NCBI GenBank assembly: GCA_036365145.1
Contig: JAEOAD010000013.1
Coordinates: 43,465,001-43,529,000, forward strand
From: Orientallactaga sibirica
Taxonomy: Eukaryota; Chordata; Mammalia; Rodentia; Dipodidae
DNA length: 64,000 nucleotides
Direction of reading: 5' to 3'
Both the position numbers and the translations under genes were made by a program. Below the pieces are notes generated by a model, which worked only from the letters and a program-made list of their open reading frames with translations, was not told the origin of the DNA and did no database searches. Shown here one piece after another: positions 1-10,956 of the stretch. The stretch's first letter is position 1, and every line of letters starts with the position of its first letter.

Positions 1-211
1 CTTGGGATAGTTTTTATTTTGTTTAGCTCTATTAAATGCTAAGCAAATTGAAATGTACCTGATGATGTAATTATGTTAGCCATCAGGATTTGAAAGACAA
101 TAGAGCTCAGACCTCTGCACAAAGTAAAACAACACCTTCTGAACTTATACTTTAAACTAGTTTTATGAACTCTGTTAAAACTCATACCTGCCAGTTATGA
201 AAGCCATTTTA
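1..211. other. Unrecognised intergenic DNA
   Basis: AT-rich sequence with no open frame of note and no repeat I recognise. It ends where a B2L SINE begins. Confidence 0.6.
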
Positions 212-437
212 GGGCTGGAGAGATGGCTTAGTGGTTAAGCACTTGCCTGTGAAGCCTAAGGACCCCAGTTCGAGGCTCAATTCCCCAGGACCCCATATAA
301 GCCAGATGCACAAGGTGGCACATGCATCTGGAGTTCGTTTGCACTGGCTGGAGGCCCTGGCCTGTTCTCTCTCTCTGTCTCTTTCTGTCTCTGTCTGTCA
401 CTCTCAAATAAATAAATAAACAAAAAATATTTAAAAG
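212..437 (+). mobile_element. B2L SINE (tRNA-derived)
   Basis: Begins with the GGGCTGGAGAGATGGCTTAG head, followed by an A-box-like stretch (TGGCTTAGTGGTTAAG), a B-box-like stretch (CAGTTCGAGGCTC), a CT-rich segment and an AAATAAATAAA tail. Flanks read agccatttta and agtcatttta, an imperfect target-site duplication (TSD). This is the first of several dozen copies in the window. Confidence 0.85.
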
Positions 438-903
438 TCATTTTATTATAAAGCATTGTCTGGAAAAATAGCCCCTTAATTCCTTAATGTTATCCAGTAT
501 AGAAAGAATAAATATTATCAATAAATTTGTTTTTCAAAGTAATAAGATTTTAAAAACTGGGGAAAAAAGGGCTATGGAACTAAATAAAGCATTCTCAAAA
601 GAAGAAATACAGATGGCCTATAAACATCTGAAAAAATGTTCTACAACCTTAGCCATCAGGGAAATACAAGACTACTGTGAGATTTCATTTAACTCCTGTC
701 AGAATGGCTATCATCAAGAAATAAATGCTGGCGAGGATGCAGAAAAAGAGGAACCCTTCTACATTGTTGGTGGGAATGTAATCTGAGACAGCCATAGTGG
801 GAATCAGTGTAGAGGGTCCAGAGATAGCTAAAAATAGATTTACCATATGACCCAGCTATACCACTCCTAGGCATAAATCCTAAGGACTTGTCGCACTACT
901 TTA

Positions 904-1068
904 TTTATTTATTTATTTTTATTTTTTGGTTTTTCCAGGTAGGGTCTCACTCTAGCTCAGGTTGACCTGGAATTTACTATGTAGTCTCAGGATGGCCTCA
1001 AACTCTCAGCGATCCTCCTACCTCTGCCTCCTGAGTGCTGGGATTAAAGGCTGCGCCGCCACGCCCAG
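904..1068 (-). mobile_element. B1 SINE inserted in L1 ORF2
   Basis: A reverse-oriented B1 (T-rich start, then gtagggtctcactctagctcagg, ending in ccacgcccag) is bounded by a perfect 17-bp duplication, cttgtcgcactacttta, at 887-903 and 1069-1085. Removing the element and one copy restores continuous L1 ORF2 sequence, so the insertion postdates the L1. Confidence 0.95.
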
Positions 1069-2207
1069 CTTGTCGCACTACTTTAGAGATACTTGCACAT
1101 CCATATTTATTGCCACTGTATTCACAATAGCTAAGAAATGGAACCAGCCTACATGCCCCTCTACTGATGAGTGGATAATGAAGATGTGTACATTTATATA
1201 ATGGAGTTCTATTCAGCAGTAATAAAAAATGAAATTATGAAATTTGCAGGAAAATAGATGGACCTGGAAAGGATTATACTTAGTCAGGTAACCCAGGTCC
1301 AGAAAGCCAAGTGCCATATGTTCTCTCTCATATGTGGATACTAGCTACAAATGTTTAGACTTGTATGTGAGTTGGAATAACATTTGGTAGCAGAGGCCAG
1401 TAAACTAGGAAGGGGCTGTAAGGGATGGAGGATGGGGGGGACTTAAGGGGATGGTATTGTATATGTGTAAGTAGAAGAACAGATTACTGGGGATGGAAAG
1501 GCCTAAGTGAGGTCAACAGAAGAGATTGAGTAAAGGGAAGGTGGGAAAAAAACTATGCTATATGCAGCTCCATAGGAGAGAGTGAATTCATCAGTGGAGA
1601 TAAACAACAGTGGACTCTGCAAGCCTTAAATTTGGCCAGCCAGTTCCAAATGAGCCAACAGGTGCAATAGTGGCATGTCTGTTATGAGGGAAACCAACTG
1701 TTCTCAAATTGGACTGGAGGCCTGCTCTAAAGGAGAAAATACATGCCTGGTACTGAAAACATATGACAGGGAAAGTCATGAGCCCTAGGGGTGTAACACC
1801 TGCTGGTGTCTGGCTAAATGCATGTTTTATGCTCACCAAACAGCCCAGTAAGCACTTCGCTTAATGTTCATACCCATATATTAATGGTACTCTCATTTTT
1901 GGTTAGAGAAGCTTCTTTTTCAGATCACAGGGACCTTGAGGTGATTCAGAAGGCACCATGGTGCCGAGAAGTGACAGAGGAGTACTCAACACTGAAACAT
2001 CTCTATCACACCTTCCCAAACTCAGGGTCCATTGTGGAAGAGGTGGCAGGAAAAATGTAAGAGCCAAAGGAAGGGTAGGACTCCTTACAATGCACTCTTC
2101 CAGACACAAAATGGCCAGAATATCCATGACCTCACAGTGCCTGACACTACCTACATGAGACCATCACAATAGGAGGAAAAGATGATGACATCAAAAGTAA
2201 AAGAGAC

Positions 2208-2370
2208 TCCAGGTGTAGTGGTGCACGCTTTAGTCACAGCACTCATGAGGAAGAGGTAGGAGGATCACCGTGAGTTCAAGGCCACCCTGAGACTACATAG
2301 TGAATTCCAGGTCAGCCTGGGCTATGGTGAAACCTTAGCTTGAAAAATCAAATAAGTAAATAAATAAATA
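2208..2370 (+). mobile_element. B1 SINE within the L1 3' UTR
   Basis: A diverged B1 lies between L1 3'-UTR sequences aaaagagact (2199-2207) and aaagagagactgattgagag (from 2371). A second L1 3' UTR copy at 23408 has a B1 at the same point. Confidence 0.85.
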
Positions 2371-2512
2371 AAAGAGAGACTGATTGAGAGGGGGAGGAGA
2401 TAAGATGGAGTGTTTAGTTGTGAAGGGGAATGTGGGGGGGTTGCCATGGTTTATTGTCTATAATTATGGAAGTTGTCAATAAAAAATTTAAAGAAAAGAA
2501 AGAAATGAAATT

Positions 2513-3352
2513 TGGGGGGCTGAGGAGATGACTTAGCAGTTAAAGGTGCTTCCTTGCAAATCCTGCTGGACTGGATTCAGTTATCCACTACCCACATAAA
2601 ACCAGCTGCACAAAGTGTTACATATACCTGGAATTTGTATGCAGTGGCTGGAAGCCCTGGTGTGCCCCGTTCATTCTATCTCCTACCTCTGGTTGCAAAT
2701 AAATAATTATATATATTTGTTTTTGAGTAGGTCTCACTTAGAGCTGAGCTGGCCCTATGTGGTCTTTAGGGTGGCCTTGAACGTTCATTCTCACCTCCTA
2801 GTGCTGGGATTAAAGGCATGTGCTAAAAATTTTTTTTTAAATCAGGCACACATCTTTAATCCCAGCACTCAAGAGGCAGAGGTAGAAGGATCACTGTGAG
2901 TTCAGAGCCACCCTGAGACTATATAGTAAATTCCAGGTCAGCCTGGGCTACAGCAAGACCCTACCTTGAAAAAATACCAAAAAGAATTAATTGTTTTTAC
3001 ATTATTTATTATTTGTGAGGGTGAGGAGAGAGAATAAATGCACCACGACCTCTACTATTGCAGACAAACTTCAGAGATGTGCCACTGTAGATCTGACTGT
3101 ATGTGGATACTGGGCAATAAAACCTGGGCTGGCAGGTTGTGCAATCAAGCGCCTTCAACTGTCCCAGCCCCCACTCCCCGCTTTTTTTGTTTTGTTTGTT
3201 GAGGTAGGGTCTCACTGTAGCCCAGGATTACCTGGAATTCATTATGTAGTATCAGGCTGTCCTCGAACTCACAGCTATTCTTCTACCTCAGCCTCCAGTG
3301 TACTAGGATTAAAGGTGTGGGACACCACACCCAGTTTAAGAATTGAGAACAT
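2513..3352. repeat. SINE cluster
   Basis: In order: B2L + (2513-2712), diverged B1 - (2715-2825), B1 + (2843-2985), diverged B2L - (3001-3173), B1 - (3181-3336). All are recognised by their head and tail sequences. No gene is seen. Confidence 0.7.
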
Positions 3353-3491
3353 AGCCGGGCGTGGTGGCGCACGCCTTTAATCCCAGCACTTGGGAGGCAG
3401 AGGTAGGAGGATCGCCGAGAGTTCAAGGCCACCCTGAGACTACATAGTGGGTCCAGGTCAGCCTGGACCAGAGTTTACCTCACAAAAAAAA
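3353..3491 (+). mobile_element. B1 SINE with perfect TSD
   Basis: Near-consensus B1 (agccgggcgtggtggcgcac start, A-rich end) flanked by the perfect 15-bp duplication aagaattgagaacat at 3338-3352 and 3492-3506. Low divergence suggests a fairly recent insertion. Confidence 0.95.
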
Positions 3492-3591
3492 AAGAATTGA
3501 GAACATTTGTTAAGGACTTTACATATAACTTCACACAATATTGCTGTGAGATGCTAAATTCCTTGAAGTAAACTTAAAATTGTATAATCTG

Positions 3592-3812
3592 GGCTGGAGA
3601 GATGGCTTAGCGGTTAAGGCATTTGCCTGCAAAGCCAAAAGATCCCAGTTCGACTCTCCAGGACCAGCGTAAGCCAGATGCACAAAGGGTCTCATGCATC
3701 TGGAGTTTGTTTGCAGTGGCTGGAGGCCCTGGCATGCCCATTCTCTCTCTCTCTTTCTGTGCCTCTTCCTCTCTCTCTCTCTCTCTAAATAAATAAATAA
3801 ATAAATAAACGT
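3592..3812 (+). mobile_element. B2L SINE
   Basis: Complete B2L with clear A and B boxes and an ATAAATAAATAAA tail. Flanks aaaattgtataatc and aaaattgtgtaatc form a 14-bp duplication with one mismatch. Confidence 0.9.
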
Positions 3813-3829
3813 TAAAAAATTGTGTAATC

Positions 3830-4560
3830 CAGTTGCTTAAAGAAATGTGACTAACTTTCCTCTGTCTTGGTGTACCCATTGGCTTGAACAGCACAGATGA
3901 CCTATATTGACAAGCTATATTTAGAGATGCTGACTGATCTTAAGATATGATCTTTGCCCAATTTCTTCAGAGGCCTGGTTGAACTCTTGACTCTGAATTT
4001 ACATGAGTAAGCAGTGATGATCATAGCAATGAAGACAATAAGGTCAGTAAAGTGCCAGTGAGTATCTGTATGCAGAGGAGGAAGCCACAGCCACAGTAAC
4101 ATCAGAGCAGAGGTGACAGCAGATGCAGCAGGTTTACTAATGGCTTAAACTAAACTTCTCTTCAGTTTCTTTTTTCCTCCTGCTGCTGCTAGAAGCAGCT
4201 AGCCCACTCCCAGGATGGGGGTGCCGGGAGTTAGCTCTCACGGCTTAGGCTCTGCTCCTAGAAGCAGTCTGCTACTTCTGGATAGAAAAGTTCCAGAAGT
4301 TAGTGCTGGAACTAACTGCCCCACAACTAGGGCAGATGGTACCTTTATTTTTCCCAGGATAAATATGGTTACATATCATATCACTATGATTGGAGAAATG
4401 TCATCCATTAAATAAGTGCAAAATAAGTTTATACCAAAACTAGTGTAATTGATATTTTCCAGACACATTGATCTCGAAGTGCTGTACTATTAGAATTTGA
4501 GATCTTAGTCTCAATATATGTGAAATATAATATTTAATATATTTTGCTGCTTTAAAAATA
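3830..4560. other. Unrecognised intergenic DNA
   Basis: No gene or repeat recognised. A 66-codon minus-strand frame (3902-4102) has a hydrophobic stretch but no family I know. The part at 4150-4350 contains GC-richer sequence (gctgctgctagaagcagctagccc), which may be an old repeat. Confidence 0.4.
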
Positions 4561-4566
4561 TTTTAT

Positions 4567-5060
4567 TTGGGCTTGAGAGATGGCTTATCAGTTAAGGTGC
4601 ATGCCTGTGAAGCTTAAGGACCCAGGTTCAATTCTCCAACTCCCATGTAAGCCAGATGCACATGGTGGCACATGCGTCTGGAGTTTGTTTGCAGTGGCTA
4701 GAGGCCTTGGCGTGCCCATTCTCACTCTCTCTCCCTGTCTCTAATAAACAAATCAATAAATCAATCAATCAATAAAATTTTATTTATTTGAGATTGAGAA
4801 AGAGGCATATATATATGGAGAGAATGGGCACACCGGGCCTCTAGCCACTGCAAATGAACTTCAGACACACACAGGGCCTTGTGCATCTGTCTTTACATGG
4901 GTATTGGGGAATCAAATCTGGGTCCTTTGGTTTTGCAGGCAAGCACTCTAACTGCTGAACTATCTCTCCAGCCCTATTTTGCTACTTTCAATGGCATTCC
5001 CATTCTCTATCTGCCTTTCTCCCTCTCTGTCTCTCAAATAAAATAAAATAGAGTTAAAAA
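4567..5060. repeat. B2L head-to-head pair plus a B2L 3' fragment
   Basis: B2L + (4567-4782) runs directly into B2L - (4775-4975), so their A/T-rich tails abut. A CT-rich B2L 3' fragment follows at 4990-5060. The opposing pair could form a long RNA hairpin if transcribed. Confidence 0.7.
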
Positions 5061-5076
5061 AATATATATATAGGTG

Positions 5077-5911
5077 GAAAAGCTGGGTGTGGTGGCGCAT
5101 GCCTTTAATCCCAGCACTTGGGAGGCAGAGGTAGGAGGATCACTGTGCACTCGAGGGCACCCTGAGACTACATAGTGAATTCCAGGTCAGCCTGGGCTAG
5201 AGCAAGACCCTACCTAAGAAAAAACAGAAAAAAAAGAAAAGAAAAACCAAACCAACCAACCAACCAAACAAAAACAGGTGGGCTGGTGAAATGGCTTAGC
5301 GATTAAGGCGCTTGCCTGCAATGCCAAAGGACCCAGGTTTGATTCCCCAGTACCCACCTAAAGCCAGATTCATTAGGTGTTGCATGTATCTGGAGTTCGT
5401 TGCAGTGGCTGGAAGCCCTGGTGCACCCATTCTGTACATTCTCTATCTGTCTCTTTCTTTCTCTCTCTCTCAGTTAGATAAATAAAATACAAAAGAAAAG
5501 CTGGGTGTGGTGGGCATGCCTTTAATCCCAGCACTTGGGAGGCAGAGGTAGGAGGATCACTGTGCGCTCGAGGGCACCCTGAGACTACATAGTGAATTCC
5601 AGGTCAGCCTGGGCTAGAGCAAGACCCTACCTAAGAAAAAACAGAAAAAAAAGAAAAGAAAAACCAAACCAACCAACCAAACAAACAAAAACAGGTGGGC
5701 TGGTGAAATGGCTTAGCGATTAAGGCGCTTGCCTGCAATGCCAAAGGACCCAGGTTTGATTCCCCAGTACCCACCTAAAGCCAGATTCATTAGGTGTTGC
5801 ATGTATCTGGAGTTCGTTGCAGTGGCTGGAAGCCCTGGTGCACCCATTCTGTACATTCTCTATCTGTCTCTTTCTTTCTCTCTCTCTCAGTTAGATAAAT
5901 AAAATACAAAA
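5077..5911 (+). repeat. 418-bp tandem duplication of a B1+B2L pair
   Basis: Copy 1 (5077-5494) and copy 2 (5495-5911) are nearly identical over their whole length. Each holds a B1, an AACC/AACCA-rich linker and a B2L ending ttagataaataaaatacaaaa. Visible differences are few: a one-base loss (ggtggcgcatg to ggtgggcatg), gcactcg to gcgctcg, and a change in the aacc repeat number. The whole pair was duplicated as a unit, which is not how single SINE insertions arise. Confidence 0.95.
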
Positions 5912-5919
5912 ACACATAG

Positions 5920-6390
5920 GTTCCTGGTGTCGTGGTGCATGCCTTTAATGCCAGCACTCGGGAGGCCGAGGTAGGGGCATCGCTGGAACTACAGCGTGAG
6001 TTCCAGGTCAGCCTGGGTTAAAGCGAGACCCTATTTCAAAAGAAAGAAAACAAAACAAAAGAAAAGAAAAGAAAAAGAAAAGGAAAGAAAAGGAAGGAAA
6101 AGAAAGAAGGAAGCCGGGCGTGGTGGCACACGCCTTTAATCCCAGAGGTAGGAGGATAACTGAGAGTTCGAGACTACATAGTAAATTCCGGGTCAGCCTG
6201 AGCCAGAGTGAGACCCTACCTCGGGAAAAAAAAAAAAAAAAAAATGTATAAAATAAATAAAGTGCTGGAGGGGAGAGGCCACCTTGTGCAAGGGTCACGT
6301 GTTTCCTGGGGAATTGAACCTGAGTCCTTAGGCTCCGCAGGTAAGCGCCTGAACTGCTAAACCATGTCTCCAGTACCCCTCCCCTTAAAT

Positions 6391-6437
<47 letters not shown>

Positions 6438-6628
6438 TTTGAGACAGATGGAGAGTTGTTTCCTTGTCTTTTTTTTTTTTTTTTTGTTTTTCAAGGTAGG
6501 GTCTCACTCTGGTCCAGGCTGACCTGGAATTAACTATGTAGTCTCAGGATGGCCTCGAACTCTCGGCGATCCTTCTACCTCTGCCTCCCGAGTGCTGGGA
6601 TTAAAGGCGTGCGCCACCACGCCCGGCT
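5920..6628. repeat. B1 and B2L cluster with (ATTT)n
   Basis: B1 + (5920-6060), internally deleted B1 + (6113-6243), B2L - fragment (6260-6380), an (ATTT)n microsatellite (6386-6440) and B1 - (6472-6627). The last is bounded by the perfect 16-bp duplication ttgtttccttgtcttt at 6456-6471 and 6628-6643. Confidence 0.8.
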
Positions 6629-6643
6629 TGTTTCCTTGTCTTT

Positions 6644-6929
6644 AAAGGAACTAGCGAGTCAACCATATGTCGGGAGTGCTTAGTGCCCGAGGCAGCAGTA
6701 ATTTTTTTTTTTTTTTTTTTGCGTTTCCTTGAGTAGGAGAGGCCCAGGACGTGCCGTGGAATCTTTCTTATTTGAGATAAAATTTCCAATTCTGTCAGGT
6801 TTTCCTGAAGGTCATCTATCCTCGCAAAGCCTTTTGAGTGATGGCAAAGATACTGACACTTCTCCCAGCTCTGGCGTCAGGGTTCTTGGAAGCCATAGGA
6901 GTCGGACATTAATCAATGCCTGCATCTTC
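6644..6929 (+). other. Promoter-proximal non-repeat DNA
   Basis: Unique sequence between the last upstream SINE and the CpG island of GDPD1, with a T-run at about 6700-6720. It may contain distal promoter elements, but I identify no specific motif with confidence. Confidence 0.4.
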
Positions 6930-7880
6930 TCCAGGAGGCTTCTACAGGAGCGCGAGCCCGCGCCCGAGCCCGTGCCGGAGCGCGCCTGCGTGCCGGAGCC
7001 CCTTTGTTGCTGGGGAGCGAGAGCCGCGCCGCGCGTGCGCGCTGAGCCGGCACGAACAAGTGCGCTGCGGGCCCGTCAGCGGCCGGGGGGCAAGCCAAGC
7101 ACTGGCCGTGGCCGTCGTCGCCGCCGCGCAGCCGTTTCTTTTTCTTTTCTTTCTTTTTTTTTTTTTCCCTGCCAGCGCCGCAGCCGAGTTCCGAGGCCCA
7201 GCAGGTGGAAGATTCCCCCGCCCCCCGCCCCTACGGTGACCGAGCATGTCGTCCACCGCGGCGTTTTGTCTTCTCTCTACACTGGGAGGGTATTTGGTGA
7301 CCTCCTTCTTGCTGCTTAAATACCCGACCTTGTTGCACCAGAGGAAGAAGCAGCGGTTCCTCTGCAAACACATCTCTCACCGCGGAGGTGAGAACGGGAG
7401 TCGTCCTCCCCCCCACCTCCCCGATCTGGAACCCGAGGGCGGCGGAGGTGGCGGGAGCCGAGGGGGCCTCGGGATGGACACCCGGGAGAGGATGAGGGAG
7501 AAGGGGGGGGTGGGCTGTGAGACTAGGAGGCTCCTTCGGGGAAGAATCGGGGTCTCGAGTCCCAGCTCCCGGTGGTCGTCTCGGGAAGGCACCGGTCAGG
7601 GGTTCGGCGAGGATGAAGACGAAACGGGTACCGTGGCGGCTGTCCGCGGACGGAAGCGGGATCGCTAAGGTCCCTTGATTGATGACAGCCAGGTACGGAG
7701 CCGGTCGGCGCAGAGTCAGGGGACACCTGCAGGGGGAACCCGGAACCAGCCGGCAGTGGCTGGGCGGGTGGGGACGACGGTGCCGCCGAGCAGGGCTGAG
7801 GTTCTGCGGGTACCTGGAGCGAGCTGAGAGGCTCTGCGGTGCCCGGGGAGGGGAGGGAGGTCCCGAGTCACCTTTCTGAT
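6930..7880 (+). promoter_or_regulatory. GDPD1: CpG island promoter and 5' UTR of GDPD1
   Basis: GC and CpG content rise sharply from about 6930 (runs such as gcgcgagcccgcgcccgagc) and persist to about 7880, spanning coding exon 1 and the start of intron 1. No TATA box is evident upstream of the ATG, as usual for CpG-island promoters. A pyrimidine-rich tract lies at 7133-7167 and a TTCCG (ETS-like core) near 7189. The transcription start is not determinable here. The AGC before the ATG gives A at -3, an adequate Kozak context. Confidence 0.75.
7246..7387 (+). CDS. GDPD1: GDPD1 coding exon 1
   Basis: Codons 1-47 plus one base. Encodes the membrane anchor and the catalytic HRG motif (H45 R46 G47). 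Donor is GAG|gtgaga at 7388. The frame stays open into intron 1 as far as 7668, which is not a real extension. Confidence 0.97.
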
Positions 7881-10800
7881 GGACTGTCGCCCCAAACCAG
7901 AGACATTGCCCAAGGTCACAGTTAGAGTTTGGAGGGGGCCTTGGGTCCTAGGACTCTAGACCTTGTACCTGTTTTTCTGAACACCACCATCACCCTTGTT
8001 CCACAGTCATGGTAAGGCACATGGATTTCCAAAAGACTAAAACATGATTTCATTCATGAGAAAACAACGATAAGCTTCTTTTAGGAAAGTATATTGCTAT
8101 AAGGATCGTAGGTGCTCCCACCCTCCAGTTACCTAGAGTAACCGGTCGTATCTTTTCCTCTTTGTTACTGTGTAAGAATGTGAATTCATTACATTTCAAG
8201 CACAATGCATAAAATATTATGAAATTGGGTTGTTTTAGTCACTTTTAACTTTTTTGGGGGATGACCAGGTTAAGATTGTTTTGAAATTTACAGTTTAATG
8301 AAAAATTCTAGTTTATAGTCTAAAACTTGGTATAGGACCATAATCTATTATTACCACAAGAAAGTTTTAAATGTAGCCGGGTGTGGTGGCCCATGCCTTT
8401 ACATGGGTACTGGGGAATCAAACCCAGGCCTCCAGGCCTTAACCATTGAGACATCTCTCCAGCCTTTTTTTTTTTTTTAATTTTTTGTTTATTTATTTAT
8501 TTATTTATTTTTGTTTTTTCAAGGTAGGGTTTCATTCTAGTCCAGGCTGACCTGGAATTCACTATGTAGTCTTAGGGTGGCCTCGAACTCTCAGCAATCC
8601 TCCTTCCTCTGCCTCCCGAGTGCTGGGATTAAAGGTGTGTGCCACCACGCTTGGCTTTAATTTTTTGTTTATTTTTTATATAAAAAAAAAAAGTGACAGA
8701 GAAAGAGGCAGATAGAGAGAGAATGGGCATGTCAGGGCCTCTAGCCACTGCAAACAAACTCCAGATGCATGCACCACCTTATGCATCTGGCTGGGGAATC
8801 AAGCCTTGAACTGGGGTCCTTAGGCTTCACAGGCAAGAAGGCTAAGCCATCTCTCCAGGCCCCCTTAATTTTTTTAAAATTCAGGTATTAATTCTCTGGA
8901 ATGGTCATAGATGATTAGGAAACATATATCCTAGCACCCAGGAGGCTAAGGTAGGAGGATCACTGTGAGTTCAAGGCCAGCCTGAATTACTTAGTAAGAT
9001 CTTGTCTCAAAACAAAACAGAAGGATTTTAAAGAGTCAATGATTGTCAATTTAAAAAAAGTTTTTTTTTTTTTTTTTTTTTTTGGTTTTCCAAGGTGGGG
9101 TATCACTCTAGCTCAGGCTGACCTACGCCCAGCTAAATATTTTATTTATTTGAGAGAATGGATGCATGCACCACTTTGTGCATCTGGATTATGTGGGTAC
9201 TGGGGAATCGAACCTGGGTTCTTTGGCTTTGCAGCAAGCACCTTAACCACTAAGCCATCTCTCCAGCCTCTATCTTTCTAAAAATTTTTAGGGCAGGTAT
9301 GCACGTATGCCTGCACTTGTGCCCCATCTGATACAAATGAACACCAGGTATTTGCACCTCTGTTTTGCATCTGGCTTATGTGGGTGGCTTGGGAATTGGA
9401 CCTGGGCCAGCAGGCTTTGCAAGTAAGTACTTTTAACCACCCTCTCAGCTTTTTTTTTTTTCTTTTTGAGATAGGGTCTCACTCTGGCCCAGGCTGACCT
9501 GGAATTAACTATATAGTCTAAGGGTGGCCTCGAACTCACAGTGATCCCTTTATCTCTGCCTCCCGAATGCTGGGATTAAAGGTGTTTATTTAGCTGGTTT
9601 TGCGAGGTAGGGTCTCACTCTGGTCCAGGCTGACCTGGAATTAACTATGTAGTCTCAGGGTGGCCTTGAACTCTCAGCGATCCTCCTACCTCTGCCTCCC
9701 AAGTGCTGGGATTAAAGGCGTGCGCCACCACGCCCGGCTTGCCTTTGTTTGTTTTTTTGAGACAAGCTCTCACACAGTAGCCCCAGCTGGCCTGGAATTC
9801 ACTCTGTAGTCTCAGGGTGACCTCGAACTCCCAGCAGTCCTCTTACCTCTGCCTCCCAAGTGTAGGATTAAAGGCACACGTTACCACGCCTGGCAGAAGT
9901 ACTTTATTGATTTAATTTTTTTTTTTTTTTTTTTGTTTTGGTTTTTCGAGGTAGGGTCTCACTCTAGTTCAGGCTGACCTGGAATTCACTATGTAGTCTC
10001 AGGGTGGCCTCGAACTCACGGCAATCCTCCTACCTCTGCCTCCCGAGTGCTGGGATTAAAGGCGTGAGCCACCACGCCCGGCTTGATTTAATTTTTTTAA
10101 AAGTATTTTTTTTATGCCGGGCGTGGTGGCACACGCCTTTAATCCCAACACTTGGGAGGCAGAGGTAAGAGGACTGCTGGGAGTTCGAGGTCACCCTGAG
10201 ACTACAGAGTGAATTCCAGGTCAGTCTGGGCTAGAGTGAGACCCTACCTCAAAAAAAAAAAAAAAGTGGGCTGGAGAAATGGCTTAGCGGTTAAGGCACT
10301 TGCCTGCAAAGCCAAAGGACCCAGGTTCGATTCCACAGTACCCATGTAAAGCCAGATGCACAAGGTGGCACCTGTGCATGTGCCACCACAGTGGTTCTAC
10401 ATGATTATTTGAGAGAAAGTGAACCAGTACATGAGTGAAGACCTACCACTAAATAATTCCTTGGAGAGGAAATATGCTTCTTTTTAATTAGTCCCTTAGT
10501 TACACTCCAGTCTGGTACCATATGAGTCTGAGTAATTTGCAGGCATAATCTTTGCGGAATTTAATCTTCTAGCTTTATAGCAAGTAGAATGATGTGGGAA
10601 TAAGGACTGATCTGAGCAATTTACCTATAAAACTACAGCATAGTTCATGGTAAAAAGGATGGGTGCTGACATCATAGTGCTTGTGACTTTATCTATAGTT
10701 GTTTTGTTGTTTTTTAAAAAATATTTGTTTACTTGAGAGAGAAAGAGGCAGATACAGTAGAGAGTGGGCATGCCAGTGACTCTAGCCGTTGCAAACAAAC

Positions 10801-10925
10801 TCTAGACCCTTGCATCATGTGCATCTGGCTTATGTGGGTAGTGGGGAATCAAGCCTGGGTCCTTAGGATTCATAGGGAAGTCCTTGACCATTAATCCATC
10901 TCTCCAGCTCTGTTTTTAAAAAAAT

Positions 10926-10956
<31 letters not shown>

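Larger units (their letters stand above)
487..2510 (+). mobile_element. 5'-truncated LINE-1: ORF2 C-terminus and 3' UTR
   Basis: The start encodes an L1 ORF2 C-terminal signature ([15 protein letters not shown] at about 620-665), followed in sequence by the translated pattern of the ORF2 C-terminus to about 1345, with stops and frameshifts. After that comes a lineage-specific 3' UTR of over 1 kb ending TTGTCAATAAAAAATTTAAAG near 2470-2500. Two B1 SINEs interrupt it (904-1068 and about 2208-2370). Fragments of the same 3' UTR recur at 23285, 27686, 34687, 50930, 52395, 54595 and 58711. No functional product is possible. Confidence 0.85.

Noticed and set aside
212..290. Possible tRNA gene from A and B boxes
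   Set aside because: These belong to the tRNA-derived B2L head. No intact cloverleaf is evident and the element continues as a SINE.
1591..2158. Several overlapping frames of 66-82 codons
   Set aside because: They lie in the L1 3' UTR on both strands, with no known domain.
1..6900. An upstream neighbouring gene (SMG8 lies near GDPD1 in human)
   Set aside because: No frame or exon-like block in this interval resembles it.
6916..7239. Upstream ORF before the GDPD1 ATG
   Set aside because: It would matter only if transcription starts before 6916. That is uncertain, and the peptide has no recognisable features.
6729..7373. Long overlapping frames on both strands across the GDPD1 CpG island (up to 196 codons)
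   Set aside because: GC-rich DNA rarely has stop codons. Compositions are low-complexity (runs of Arg, Pro, Ala), and the only frame with family similarity is GDPD1 from 7246.
7388..7668. Extension of GDPD1 exon 1 frame into intron 1
   Set aside because: A canonical donor lies at 7388 and the spliced product matches the whole family, so the open frame is fortuitous.
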